A DNA stretch of 64,000 nucleotides from the NCBI GenBank assembly GCA_963678705.1, contig OY783209.1, positions 11,284,001-11,348,000 of the forward strand. The letters are read 5' to 3'. Of the stretch, positions 13,215-23,558 are shown one piece after another; position 1 is the first letter of the stretch; every line of letters starts with the position of its first letter. Position numbers and translations under genes: made by a program. The DNA is from Panorpa germanica (Eukaryota; Arthropoda; Insecta; Mecoptera; Panorpidae). The notes beneath the pieces were generated by a model that was not told the DNA's origin, did not search any database, and worked only from the letters and a program-made list of their open reading frames with translations.

Positions 13215-14007
13215 AATAAGCATCCGCAGGTCCGCAATACTCGCATCGCCTTTGCGTTGTCTTTATTGATTAGAACACGAAAGGGAAACAAGTGGGAGGA
13301 AGGCGAATGCAGTGACAAATTTGGATTTTAGTAGTTACAGTTTAGTAATACAAATTTGATAGCGTTGACATTGCTCAACGAGGTTGCTTCGAAGAACAAC
13401 GCTTTCCTTTTCTTCCACGCCTTTCTAATAAAGTCAATCCGTGTCAAACTATGCGATCTTGTAGACGTCTACCGTTTGGGACATGTTTGTTTCAGAATTA
13501 AACTCAATTTTAGTTAACAGAAATCGTCACTTAAAAAGTTTTTTAACAGGTGATTTTGACATAGATACATAAAAACAACGACGCAGTAAAATGAAAACCA
13601 TAATATTTTAAAGATGAGCTCATTGTAAAAAGTAAAAGTAAAATAAAAGTAATATTACAAATTGATATCAATTGAGGATTTTCACGATTTTCACGCAAAC
13701 ACGTGCAGGAACAATAAAAAATGTTTTTTTTTAAACGAAGCGATAACAATTCAATATTCCGACTGCAATAAAAACTAAAATTAATGGGTTTTTATATCAA
13801 TAAATGGCTACGTCTCTACAGTCTTCATCCCCCCCCCACTCTCTCTATCTCTATCTCCCTCCCTCACCAATTCGATATGCCATCGACGAGGTACACTTTT
13901 ACTTTTCAAACAATTGTATTTATTGTTCAGAGTTTTTATTAGCAAATTTTAGAATCTTTTTGTTTTGTAATATTATTTTTTATTCAGGCATACTTCTTCT
14001 ATCAGTT
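13215..14007. other. No recognisable gene
   Basis: AT-rich, with a CT/CCCTC-rich stretch at about 13825-13865. Nothing else recognised. Confidence 0.45.
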
Positions 14008-14076
14008 TGCTTCACGACAAAAAAATCATACACTTCTTCAATATGATGTCAAAGTGACTCCAAAATGTTTTCCGGG
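14008..14076. repeat. MITE family C, right-end fragment
   Basis: About 70 bp matching the right part of the copies at 3561 and 32587 (the ACGACAAAAAAATCATAC and AATATGATGTCAAAGTGAC segments), ending in a degraded ATGTTTTCCGGGC terminus. Confidence 0.6.
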
Positions 14077-14900
14077 CAAGAACACACCAGGAAATGCAGG
14101 TCCTTATAATTCAATTATATTATATGTGAAACAAATATATGTGTTTTGAAAAATACCCTGGAACTGTATTATAATTTAAAAAACTATAAAAAATAAAACG
14201 GGAAAGGGAGGTAGACTTAATCCACTCACTCACTTACCCACTGATGATCATATTTGCAAATAACAAGATATTTTCACGCGTGGAATACAATTCAAAGTTA
14301 TTTCTGGTAATAGTTGGAGCCCAAACAAGTCATCGATAGCGGTAGCGAGTTCGACACAACGACCCACCGCTGATTTCAATCTCCGTGGATCCGTAGAGGT
14401 CGAAGGGTATCTGCAACTTTACAACTAAGGGGATGATAACCGATAACCCCCTCACCATCATCCTGTGTTTGGGGTTTCAAGGGGTGTGGAATTGAAAACA
14501 ATTCTTTGTCATACTTATAACTCGTATCGAATGATAAGTTTATTGTATCACCACAAATAGATTTTTATATTTTTCTAGTGAATTTCCAGAAGACATAAAA
14601 ATGCAAATGAAAACTACTTAATATTAGGAGTATTTTGTAGTTGAAATTGAAGATATGGGAATAGATGCAGAGATATAGATTACACTGAATTGCTATTGGA
14701 GTGGGGCATTGGGATGTATATTGGTTCGTTTGAATTTTAAATTTATTGTGTAATCCATTTTAAATGCGTTACGCGCTTTAATAATAAGTGTATGTCAATT
14801 GAAAATGCAGATATTTTATTTAAATTGAAGTTATGTGTATCAGAAGAAGAATCTTGACTGTACTTTCAGGACAGAACCGCGCGTGTAATATAAGCAGGGG
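14077..14900. other. No recognisable gene or repeat
   Basis: Nothing recognised on either strand. Confidence 0.4.
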
Positions 14901-15233
14901 CAGATGCGGCCTTAAGGGCCTTACATTCTCGCGCAACAACCCAAGTTCAAAAATTCATTACTTTATATGTATTTGAATCTCAGCCTCGCTCTTTAGAAAT
15001 CCCACTTGAATCACTGCGTATATTTTTTAAGGCATTCATGTACCTTAGTTTATCATCATTAATATTTGTCGTCTTTGTGCTTGTTAACTTTTATAAATCT
15101 TCCAATATAAAATTTTATTTCTCGTCAATTATCTTCAAAAATATTTACTTACAATTTACATAAATTATACAAAAAACAAGTACCTCGCAAAGATCTGCTG
15201 TCCGGGGCATCGTAATCGCAAAGGCTGCCTCTG
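14901..15233. mobile_element. hAT-type MITE family F, copy 1
   Basis: 333 bp. It begins CAGATGCGGCC and ends in the complement of CAGAGGCAGCC. It is flanked by 8-bp duplications differing at one base: AGCAGGGG at 14893-14900 and AGCAGAGG at 15234-15241. Eight-base duplications with CAG...CTG ends are typical of the hAT superfamily. It matches 19775-20163 in the same orientation and 56855-57711 in the opposite one. Non-coding. Relative to copy 2 it lacks about 30 bp near the left end. Confidence 0.86.
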
Positions 15234-16132
15234 AGCAGAGGCACCGAAAGAGGACGTAGTACATGAATGTAAGGTAATAATTATCCTAATTCAAGGAATT
15301 AATATCCAGAATAAAATCTCCAGCTATTTATAACATATAATATTTTTCTTTTATGAAAAAATAATATTTTATTCATAAATTTTCCTAACAGAAGCTGACA
15401 ACATTAGACTTTGCAGGTCATTGCTCACTTCATTAACCACGCCTCAATGGCTCAATAATATTAACATTTTTCTATAACCTAACGGTTATAATTAAACCTT
15501 AATCCCCCACGTGAATATTACGCATTGACATCTTGTTTACGCATCCGTTTATGGCTCCCCCTCCCCTCCTTCTCTTCTTCAAACCATTGTCTTCGTCTGA
15601 CAATACACTTTATTCATATTTGCATGAATCATATTGCAGTGAAAGACGCATCAAGGATATTATCACGTCTTCATCTCAGAACATAAAGTTTTAAGACAAC
15701 GAGAAACGAGAACGAGAAACGTAGACTTTAAGGGTAGTTCTACGTTATTAAGATATGAAAACGTCTAACACCTCGTATAATTACTTAATAAATATTACCT
15801 TTTGATTGCGTCGTCGTCGTCGTCGTTGTCTTGAGGCTGTGGCATTCTGGTAACTAGAGAGTCGCGTATTCAGAATGTTAATGTCTAAATTACTTGTGGA
15901 AGACATATTCTAGTTTTATTCTATAATGTCACTTCATATCGTAAAGTTTCTTGAGATATAAATTTTATTACTTGCAATTATTAAGTCTACCTTAATGATG
16001 TCATTATATGAGATAAATGCAGAGCATACAGCTATAATGGAAGGGGGCAAACAGTCGCACAGTTTTTATAATTTTAAAAATCTTATTTCATCTAATACAT
16101 ACAGAACTTGTCCATATATTTTAGATGCATTC
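15234..16132. other. No recognisable gene; a (CGT)n run
   Basis: Contains a short CGT microsatellite at about 15809-15826. Nothing else recognised. Confidence 0.45.
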
Positions 16133-16148
16133 TAACAACAGACTTATT

Positions 16149-16806
16149 AAATATATATATATATATATTTATTGTTAATTGTGTGTGCCTTTCGGCTTTA
16201 CAATCTACCGTATTCTATTTCTTGTTACATTTCATTCCTATCTTAACAATTCAGCCTTAAAACTAAACTTACTAATTTTATTTAAAACTAATTATTTTCT
16301 TAAAACTAGACTTTATTTATTTATTAAAACTAAAAAAAAAAAACTTATTCTAGACTTTTAGTACTTCCAAAAAGTGCTTTCTGCTTCTTCTTCTCTTGAC
16401 CCTCTCTCTTCATGTTCCCCATGCAAACTAGATAACGATCTGGACCAGATAACTGGATTTTATATATGGACGACGGTCACTTCGCAGACAATTAAATTTA
16501 CATTATTCTAGACCTTTTTATCTCCAAACGTACTTTCTGCTTCTTCTTCTCTTGACCCTCTTCCTTCATTTACCCTAGTCTTCCTTCTGTACTGGTCTAT
16601 TCCCTAGTCTATTTTTCTGGGCTGAAGTTTAACTATTTCCTCGCTACTTCTTTCTTTCTCCTGCTTCCCTTCATTGCCTCTTTTAGTACTTCCTTTCTCT
16701 TTCTGTTCCTTGTGCAACCCAGCCATCAGCTTATTTCTTCTCCTGATTTTTCTTTCCTTCTTACTATTTCCGCTATCCACCTCTTTCCTTCACTGCCTCC
16801 CTTTAA
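16149..16806 (-). mobile_element. Family A non-LTR retrotransposon, 5'-truncated, with internal duplication
   Basis: 658 bp on the minus strand, flanked by a perfect 16-bp duplication (16133-16148 and 16807-16822). The 3' end at the low-coordinate side has an AT-rich, non-poly(A) tail next to GCCGAAAGGC (16187-16196). At the high-coordinate end a short piece of ORF2 can be read (KGGSEGKRWIAEIVRRKEK) before a stop; it matches the C-terminus of the copy at 28032. The 3' UTR block containing CTTCTTCTTCTCTTGACCCT occurs twice, at 16346-16413 and 16504-16572, separated by about 90 bp unlike the other copies. That suggests template switching or two joined fragments. The 60-codon frame at 16179-16361 is antisense to this tail and not a gene. 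Confidence 0.87.
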
Positions 16807-16822
16807 TAACAACAGACTTATT

Positions 16823-17245
16823 TATTTCTTTAATTTTATAACTATTGCCATCTAGTCAAAAGACTAATAAGCAACTTATCTTTGACATCATTTACAAACC
16901 TTAAAGGATTTGCTCATCAGCAAAAGGTTTAACCCTTTTCAGTTTTCTCGTGGTGTCTCCATCGTTGTCTAGTAGGTGTAATACCTCGACATTAATATGT
17001 TGTTGGAATTTTTTCTGGTAACTGCTGACAAATTTCCTTATTACATTGTCCACAGTTTCTATATTTAAGTCCCGGTGAAGATCACTGTTTCTAATACCAG
17101 GATACTTCCACGATATTCCTTAACACTTTGTTCTAAAATCTTTAGATTAAATCCTTGTTACTTTTGACTGGTACAGCCCCATAGCTGGATACAATGAGTC
17201 CAGACTGGTTCTAGGATGTGCTTGTAGTGTAGTAACTTATTTTGT
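16823..17245 (-). pseudogene. Jockey-type retrotransposon 3' end, degraded
   Basis: On the minus strand the upper part reads YKHILEPVWTHCIQLWGCT. After frame changes it continues as YPGIRNSDLHRDLNIETV, then FQQHINVEVLHLLDND and LKRVKPFADE, ending in TAA at 16901-16903. These are the same landmarks as in the copy at 1392-2002, so it is a related Jockey tail but a different subfamily. The 3' UTR runs to an (AAAT)-like tail at about 16823-16835, directly beside the target duplication of the family A insertion. That insertion therefore landed at the junction of this element's tail. At least two frame breaks; not functional. Confidence 0.82.
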
Positions 17246-18149
17246 ACTGACAGTATATGAAACAACACCTGTTCTAAACTTCGCTTTGAATAAGAACGCT
17301 TAAGAAATTTACAGGAGAAATAGACACTAAAAAGAATGAATTGAATCTCGCTAAACCCAATTATTAGCTCCTAGGTAGAAACTTGACTTATCAATGCTAA
17401 TACCAATGTTTATTTTCTACCTCTCATATAGAAAATTGTAGCGTAGTGCATGTTTCATAGTTGCTAAGTTGCCATAAGCTAATTAGAAGTATACTAAGTT
17501 TGAAAAACAATTATGTACCTCTTGGTGTTTGCTTCATTGCAACTACTTACATTTTACTTAGATAATTGTTCTTTATAATTTATTTAAACAATATCTAAGT
17601 TCTCCTGTATTAAATTTTTATACAATGCTATCGCTATTGTCCTTACCATCCCTTCACTCTACCAAATCATCCCTTAGTATGTTCTAAATTTTTATGAATA
17701 TTACAAATTACTGCGTGCACACTGTTTTGAATATTTAAATTTTTTTATATAATAATAACTATATTTAAGTATTACGATTATGTGATATTGGTAATAAAAA
17801 AATATACCCCAAAAAATTTTATTTTTGATATATAATATTATAATATTATGCTGTTATCAATTGATAACGCATGCCATGCTCTGCCATGCCTTGCTACGTC
17901 GCTGCTTTGTATTATAATACGTAAAACATATTCATATGAGCAATGATATGACCATAGAAACAACGGAATACACATCCCACCAAAAACCATTGCTCTCAAG
18001 ACTGGAGTGGAATTCCCGAACCAGAATTAGAGTCGTGTTTCTCAAAAAATAAATAAAAAAGTTATAGCCATGGAAATATCTTTTGTGGAAATGTATCTTT
18101 ACTATACACTCTTTATTATTTATTCATTTAATAACGTAAAATGAACAAA
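17246..18149. other. No recognisable gene or repeat
   Basis: AT-rich; nothing recognised. Confidence 0.45.
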
Positions 18150-18162
18150 GGAAAACATTTTT

Positions 18163-18329
18163 TTTTTATTTTTTTGTTTTTAGTGCATCAACTTTTAAAA
18201 GATATTAGCACTTAAAAGGCATATATACATTTACAATACATAATTCGTAATTTATAATTCATAATTTACAACTTATAAATATATTTAAAATAAAGAAATT
18301 CAATTTGTTTTGTTTATAAACTCAATAAG
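18163..18329 (-). mobile_element. Retroposon tail family H, copy 2, with target duplication
   Basis: 167 bp on the minus strand. The T-rich run at 18163-18176 is the complement of an A-tail. A 13-bp duplication GGAAAACATTTTT flanks it (18150-18162 and 18330-18342), though its last bases merge with the T-run. The body shares GATGCACTAAAA and neighbouring words with 9031-9150 and 62574-62690. It is non-coding, so it is either the 3' UTR of an undetected LINE or a short SINE-like element. Confidence 0.72.
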
Positions 18330-18347
18330 GGAAAACATTTTTATAAA

Positions 18348-18614
18348 CGATCAGAGGAAAATAAAAACAAATTTGAAATATATAACAGATATCGAGAAAT
18401 TGACGTTGTAACAGAAATTGGAAAGAAAAGACTGCAATGGTTAGGACATGTAGAAAGAATTGAAAGAGAAAGACAGGCATTAAGAAAAAATGGAGAGACT
18501 CCAAAGAAGGTCAAGACTGCACAAGCACTGCAGGGTCATGATGATGATGAAGATAATAATAAAAATAACAATCCCATTGATCTAAGCAACAGTTTAAATA
18601 CTTTTATGAATTAG
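18348..18614 (+). pseudogene. Non-LTR retrotransposon ORF2 C-terminal fragment
   Basis: An open frame of 88 codons without a start, ending in TAG at 18612-18614. The segment EIDVVTEIGKKRLQWLGHVER is the recognisable part: 'RRLQW.GHV.RM' is the conserved tail seen after the RT domain in many arthropod LINE-encoded endonuclease/RT proteins. What follows (KNGETPKKVKTAQALQGHDDDEDNN) is the variable end. It begins immediately after the family H insertion's duplication, so H may mark where upstream sequence was lost, but no matching upstream RT was found on its left side. The minus-strand frame across the same region is a shadow. Confidence 0.72.
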
Positions 18615-19766
18615 TAGCTTTGTTTCTCAATATATTCACTAAATGTGGCCATATCGGGTTTTCAAAATAAGAATCGCTATTCGTTTGTATCACAAGTAAA
18701 GGCTGAAGAAACCCATCGAAATAATAATGAACGATAACTTTTCACTTTTTCTTACTTTACTCATATTTCTCTTTGTAAGATATACAAATCTTATAAGCAG
18801 TTACGTTTAGAATCTTAGACGGTAATTAGTGCTATTACTGCTGTAGGAAAATGACATAAAGGGCCTTGATGAATGCCACGTACCCATTATTGTCATAATC
18901 TTCTGTAATAGCTGCAAGAGCATCGTAGTCGAGTGTTTCGGAATCCTGCACCTGATACCCCCTGGAAAGTAATATACGCCCGTAATGCGTCATTACCATG
19001 CACCGCGCGACTAGTGCCGGCGGCTCCTCAGTTCTGTGTGATAGAGGGGAAAGAGGAGTGGACTGGAATGGGGTAACACTGGGTGCTTCGTATCACGATA
19101 CCCACTGTATTGTGTACATGATCCTCTGCATCTCTACTTCATGGACTAGAGTTGTTCTCCTGGCATCCCATTCCTTTGCACTCATCACTGCAATAATCGT
19201 AATAATATTGCAAGAGGAAAACCAAGAGAGTGGGGAGGAGTGGTGTCTATATATTGCGGATAGCGCGACAATGTTGGTACATTAATACCAACCACAACAA
19301 ATAAAACAATGTTTAATTATTGTTGTAAAAAAATATATATGTATCTGCGGTATCTGCAGAAAAAATGGAGGCTGATGAAGAGAATTAATTCCGACATCAT
19401 TTTCCAATGCATGGAAGGCAGTCAACGCAATGGATTTATTGAAAGAACCGTGAAAGAGATGGGAAACAGAAGGAAAGACAGTGAGGATTAGTAGATCTGC
19501 CTTTTAACTCAACAAGCAACTAGCTACACTTTTTGGACCTCCTTTTGTTCTCTATTTATGTCCTCTTCTCCTTTTGTTCTCGCTCTAATTCTTCTCGTTC
19601 ATTTTAAGACATATTTCTGCGTCACTTTTTTCCCGAAAATTAAAACTCATTTAGTAAAGATCTTTAGTAAACACAACCTGACATGGAAACGTAAATGGCT
19701 ACCAAATTCTTATTTTTCTTAAGACACGATTTGACATTTCATAGTTTGACTGTACATCAAGTGAAG
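18615..19766. other. No recognised gene; two short unexplained frames
   Basis: Plus-strand frames at 18998-19285 (95 codons) and 19309-19491 (60 codons) have no domain that I recognise and no copy elsewhere in the window. Confidence 0.4.
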
Positions 19767-19774
19767 TGTAGGTA

Positions 19775-20163
19775 TAGAGGCGGCCTTAGGGGGTGGCAAG
19801 CAAGGCAACCGCCCGGGGCCTCGCATTCTCGCGCAACAACCCAAGTATAAAAATTCATTACTACATATGTATTTGAATCTCGCGCCTCGCTCTTTAGAAA
19901 TCCCACTAGAATCACTGCGTATATCTTTTAAGATATTCATGTGCCTTAGTTTATCATAGCACCATCATTAATATTTGTCGTCTTTGTGTTAACTTTTATA
20001 AATCTTTCAATATAAAATTTTATTTCTCGTTAATTATCATTAAAAATACTTACTTACAATTTACAAAAATTATACAAAGAACAAGTGCCCCGCAAAGATC
20101 TGACACCCTGGGGCCTTGCAAAGTTCTGCTGCCCGGGCCTCGCAATGGCAAAGGCCGCCCCTG
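19775..20163. mobile_element. hAT-type MITE family F, copy 2
   Basis: 389 bp. It starts TAGAGGCGGCCTTAGG (first base C to T relative to the family) and ends in the complement of CAGGGGCGGCC. It is flanked by a perfect 8-bp duplication TGTAGGTA (19767-19774, 20164-20171). The perfect duplication identifies it as a hAT-type insertion and makes this the best-defined copy. The terminal regions are rich in GGC/GCC words. Short frames on both strands at 19719-20352 run across its edge and are not genes. Confidence 0.9.
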
Positions 20164-20171
20164 TGTAGGTA

Positions 20172-20722
20172 CTTCTGGTATCATCGGCATCGGCATTCAT
20201 ATCAGACTCCACCCAATGTTCATTTTTTGACTCGTTCACTCACAAATTCTGTTATAAGAAGTCCCCAACCGTCAATATGTATGTTGATTTCTTCCGGCAT
20301 TAATTTTACGATGTTCGTAAACTCGAACGGAAACGACTTAGATACCCGATAATGTATTGTCTTTTATAATTCAGGAAGATCTTCTTATTATGTACCTTAT
20401 AAATATGTGAAATCTTAAGGTATGAGGCACTGTCAATATACTCCATGTTTTGCGGGGAATATCGATGTACAGTATACCGCACCACGTGGCAATAGCTTTG
20501 CAATATATTGCTGGTACAAACTCGGAATAATTTACTACGTCAAAAACAAAGTCATAGACTTATACCGCGGGAAACAAAATCATTTGTATTGGGTATTAGT
20601 TGGCCGGCATTATGATTTTTCTTCGAAATATTTGTTGCTAAATAATTAAAATTGAATATACTTTTATATTTTATATTACGCTTAAAAGTTTAAACAAGGA
20701 AATTGGTAAATCAAAAGTAATA
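20172..20722. other. No recognisable gene
   Basis: A 75-codon frame at 20422-20649 has no recognisable features. Confidence 0.4.
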
Positions 20723-20887
20723 TACGAGGCATGTTTTTTTAGGTAAGTACCGTTTTGCGATTCCGCCTTTGCAGCGCTACGGTCGGCGTTCCGCGCATGC
20801 ACGCTGGTTACCTACATCTCTTGTCTACGCACTGACGCCATTACAGTCTGATTCTTCATTGTATACGTTGTTTACTGAGTGTTTAAG

Positions 20888-21070
20888 ATGCCTCCGACAA
20901 TCGTGCGTCCCGCCGATTGTGAAGTACGGGCTGTTATACGATTTCTTAATGCTAAAGGCGTAAAACCGATCGATATTCATCGTGAGATCTGTGAAGTTTA
21001 CGGACAAAACATTATGAGTGATGGAATGGTAAGGAAATGGGTGAGAGCATTTAAAGACGTGGCAAGTTGA
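20888..21070 (+). pseudogene. mariner transposase N-terminal part
   Basis: 61 codons from the ATG (MPPTIV) to a TGA created by the internal deletion. It covers the paired helix-turn-helix start of a mariner transposase (ADCEVRAVIRFL, DIHREICEVYG, MVRKWVRAFKD), which normally binds the terminal repeats. Truncated just before the linker. The rest of the protein continues out of frame downstream. Confidence 0.9.
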
Positions 21071-21390
21071 GTAAGGGTGTCGTTTTGCTGCATGACAATG
21101 CCCGTCCACATGTGGCTAATCGGACCAAAGATTTCATCAAATCTTTTAAATGGGAAACTTTAGATCATCCTCCATACAGCCCTGATCTGGCGCCCAGCGA
21201 CTACCATTTGTTCCTGCACTTGAAGAAACACCTGGGTGGTCAGCGTCTTCAAGACGATAACGAAGTCAAAACAGATGTGATACAGTGGTTAACAAGTCAG
21301 GCGGCAGAATTTTATGAGGAGGGTATTCAAAAACTGGTGCCACGTTATGACAAGTGCCTCAATATTCACGGAAATTATGTAGAAAAGTAG
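21058..21390 (+). pseudogene. mariner transposase C-terminal part
   Basis: Reads GKLSKGVVLLHDNARPH, then YSPDLAPSDYHLF, and ends in TAG. This is the second half of the catalytic domain and the C-terminus; the first catalytic aspartate region is missing. The apparent TTG start at 21067 is not a real start but simply lies after the deletion point. Confidence 0.9.
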
Positions 21391-21491
21391 ATTAAGGTAC
21401 AGGCTTTCATGTAAAAATAAAATTATTGCGATATCTTTGCACGTCTTTTTTTAATTCCAAAACGGTACTTACTTAAAAAACACGCCTCGTA

Positions 21492-22420
21492 TAATCATCA
21501 ACATTATATAAGAAATCTATCTAGATTATATAGTTTGTAACTGCGCCAGCACCCGCACTAACTGTAACTAATTTCAAGTATGTTTACATTTCTTAAAGCC
21601 ACACACTTAAGTAAGGAGGTTAATGTCTTCCTTGACATTTTCTGTCGACACCGATCTGCAATATCCCTGTCGTTGTTTATATACGAGTACCAATACATAG
21701 ACATTGGCTACAACACTAACACACATCAAGCATCTATACCACTTAGCTAAACTAGTTCTTATATCGCTGATCATAAGTTTCTTATAAGATTGCTACGTAC
21801 TTTGATACTACGTACAATGTTATGTTGACAATACTTCTCCAAAGCATCGAACCTCATATATTTTTATTTAAAATTCACGATTTTACCGGTTGTAAAGTTT
21901 TATGTAAGTAATGTCATTTTATTTATTCATAACAACTGCTCAAGGAAGATTTTTGTTTAAGAATAATTTAATTCACGACGCAAAATTGCATAAGTTGTTT
22001 AGTATTCATGCAGTCATGTTGCAACGTTTAGTGTGTGTGCATTTAACGTTTTCCTTCTTCCTATTTTCCAGTTTTCCTTTAAACTGCCTCTATTAAACAA
22101 GGTGGTTGAGTCTTAAGTACTAAACATGCACTCGAAATCGCGAAACACTCTTATACCTACTATATCTATAACTGCACTGTATAGCGTGGTTCAAAAGTAT
22201 TTATTTTAGTGTTAAAATATCAATATACTAATTTTGAGGATAATCGCTTAGGTTATGTAATTGTGCACTGAATTATTGCAAAGTATTATTCTTAGAAAAC
22301 AATGCTTCTAAGGGAATCAATGTTTTAAGGAATAGATCATTTATTTATTTATTTTAATTTATAGAAATGTGAAATTTGCTGAAATGTGTCTTGATTCTTT
22401 TGTGTTCTAAATGGTTGTAC
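21492..22420. other. No recognisable gene or repeat
   Basis: AT-rich; nothing recognised. Confidence 0.45.
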
Positions 22421-22428
22421 AATAAGCT

Positions 22429-22583
22429 CAGGTCCGCATTTGAGGAAGGGCAGACGAGGCTACTGCCCCGGGGCCTCCACAATAGAGATAAAAGAGATAA
22501 ATTTTTAAAAGAGTTGACGGAAAAAAATTATTCTTTTATTCAGAAAATAATTAGGGGCCTTCACACCTTTAAATTCGGCCCTG
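22429..22583. mobile_element. Small hAT-like MITE (CAGGGCCGGATTT ends), copy 1
   Basis: 155 bp from CAGGTCCGCATTTGAGG to the complement of CAGGGCCGAATTTAAAGG. The flanks AATAAGCT (22421-22428) and AGTAACCT (22584-22591) agree at six of eight bases, which fits a decayed 8-bp hAT-type duplication. The interior (CTCCACAATAGAGATAAAAG, a poly-A-rich middle) matches 58607-58797 in the opposite orientation. The 70-codon frame at 22376-22588 is fortuitous. Confidence 0.75.
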
Positions 22584-22591
22584 AGTAACCT

Positions 22592-23474
22592 TAACATGTT
22601 ACCAAATTTTTAAGGATTATTGATATGGTTTTTGTATAAGTCTACCAATATCTTTGTTTCATATACTCTTGGTTATAATGGTTTTTAATTCTTCATATGT
22701 GGTATAATATTCATCGGGTTACTTTCAATTGAGATGGGAGACACACGTGTACTCCCATCTGACTTTGTCTATTTATTTCTTGCTCTAGTTCGATTGTTTC
22801 TAATTTTTAACGTCTCCTATCCTATTACATTGACTTCGTACGTTATTCAAAATAACTAGAACTTTTTGTAACAATAAATTTGTATCAGATATTCAAGAAT
22901 TGGTCTTTTTAAAGTCTTTTAAACTGATGGACCACCCTTTACAGATGTGCTTGTACATATTCATATGAAATGCAGCATCACCACTCACCATTCACCAGCA
23001 GTACGGTTACAGAGAAGGAGATGGAGACGGAGATGGAGAAATGTTAGATGGCAAAGACAAGCATGTACTTGAAAAGTTTTACTGTTACAAATGTACAAGT
23101 GTCATTTTGTGAATGTTTGTTTTACGAGAGCTGTTGTTCTGTTGTTCTGCTGTTGTGTTCTGTTGTTCTGCTGGTGTAAAGTTTTGTTTTAACCTCTTCG
23201 TTAGCGTTTTGAATATAAAAGTATTTTGAATTACAATTATTTTACTTTGTTTTTATTACTGCATTATATTTAATCCAAACTTAGCCACAACGACAACCAT
23301 CGGAAATAGAAAGGAATACAAGAAAGCTTCTAAACATAATTTGCGTATGGCGGACGTATGATATATAAATGTTACGTAAATCATCTCTGAAGAATATCTC
23401 AGGAAATTAATAAGTCTTTAAATTACTTTAATTAAATTTCTTTTGGCTTTTAATTTTCCATTACATTTCTTGCT
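22592..23474. other. No recognised gene; degenerate short tandem repeat
   Basis: Contains an imperfect tandem repeat of TGTTGTTCTG at about 23132-23175. Nothing else recognised. Confidence 0.45.
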
Positions 23475-23486
23475 GTAACATAATTT

Positions 23487-23546
23487 TTTTTTAATAATAA
23501 TTCACGGGCTTCCTAGGACCACGGTCCTTTTTTCACACTTCTTAAA
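23487..23546 (-). mobile_element. 60-bp retroposon tail (family J) with perfect target duplication
   Basis: A tiny insertion. The T-run at the low side is the A-tail of a minus-strand retroposon, followed by the complement of GGACCGTGGTCCTAGGAAGC and a CCGTGAATTATTATTA end. It is flanked by a perfect 12-bp duplication GTAACATAATTT (23475-23486, 23547-23558). The GGAAGCCCG word and tail layout are shared with 54155-54319, so both are 3' ends of the same retroposon family. Extreme 5' truncation. Confidence 0.75.
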
Positions 23547-23558
23547 GTAACATAATTT

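Larger units (their letters stand above)
20725..21489 (+). mobile_element. mariner transposon, internally deleted copy 1
   Basis: 765 bp between TA dinucleotides (20723-20724 and 21490-21491). The terminal inverted repeats are about 32 bp, starting CGAGGC and running through AAGTAAGTACCGTTTTG. The transposase starts at ATG 20888 and reads MPPTIVRPADCEVRAVIRFL, the N-terminal DNA-binding (HTH) region, up to WVRAFKD. It then jumps at about 21056 into RGKLSKGVVLLHDNARPH in another frame. The retained C-terminal part holds two of the three catalytic aspartates, HDNARPH and SDYHLF, with 34 residues between them (the mariner D34D spacing), and ends NIHGNYVEK at 21390. The segment with the first aspartate is gone, so the product cannot be active. 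Ends and target duplication are intact. Confidence 0.95.
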
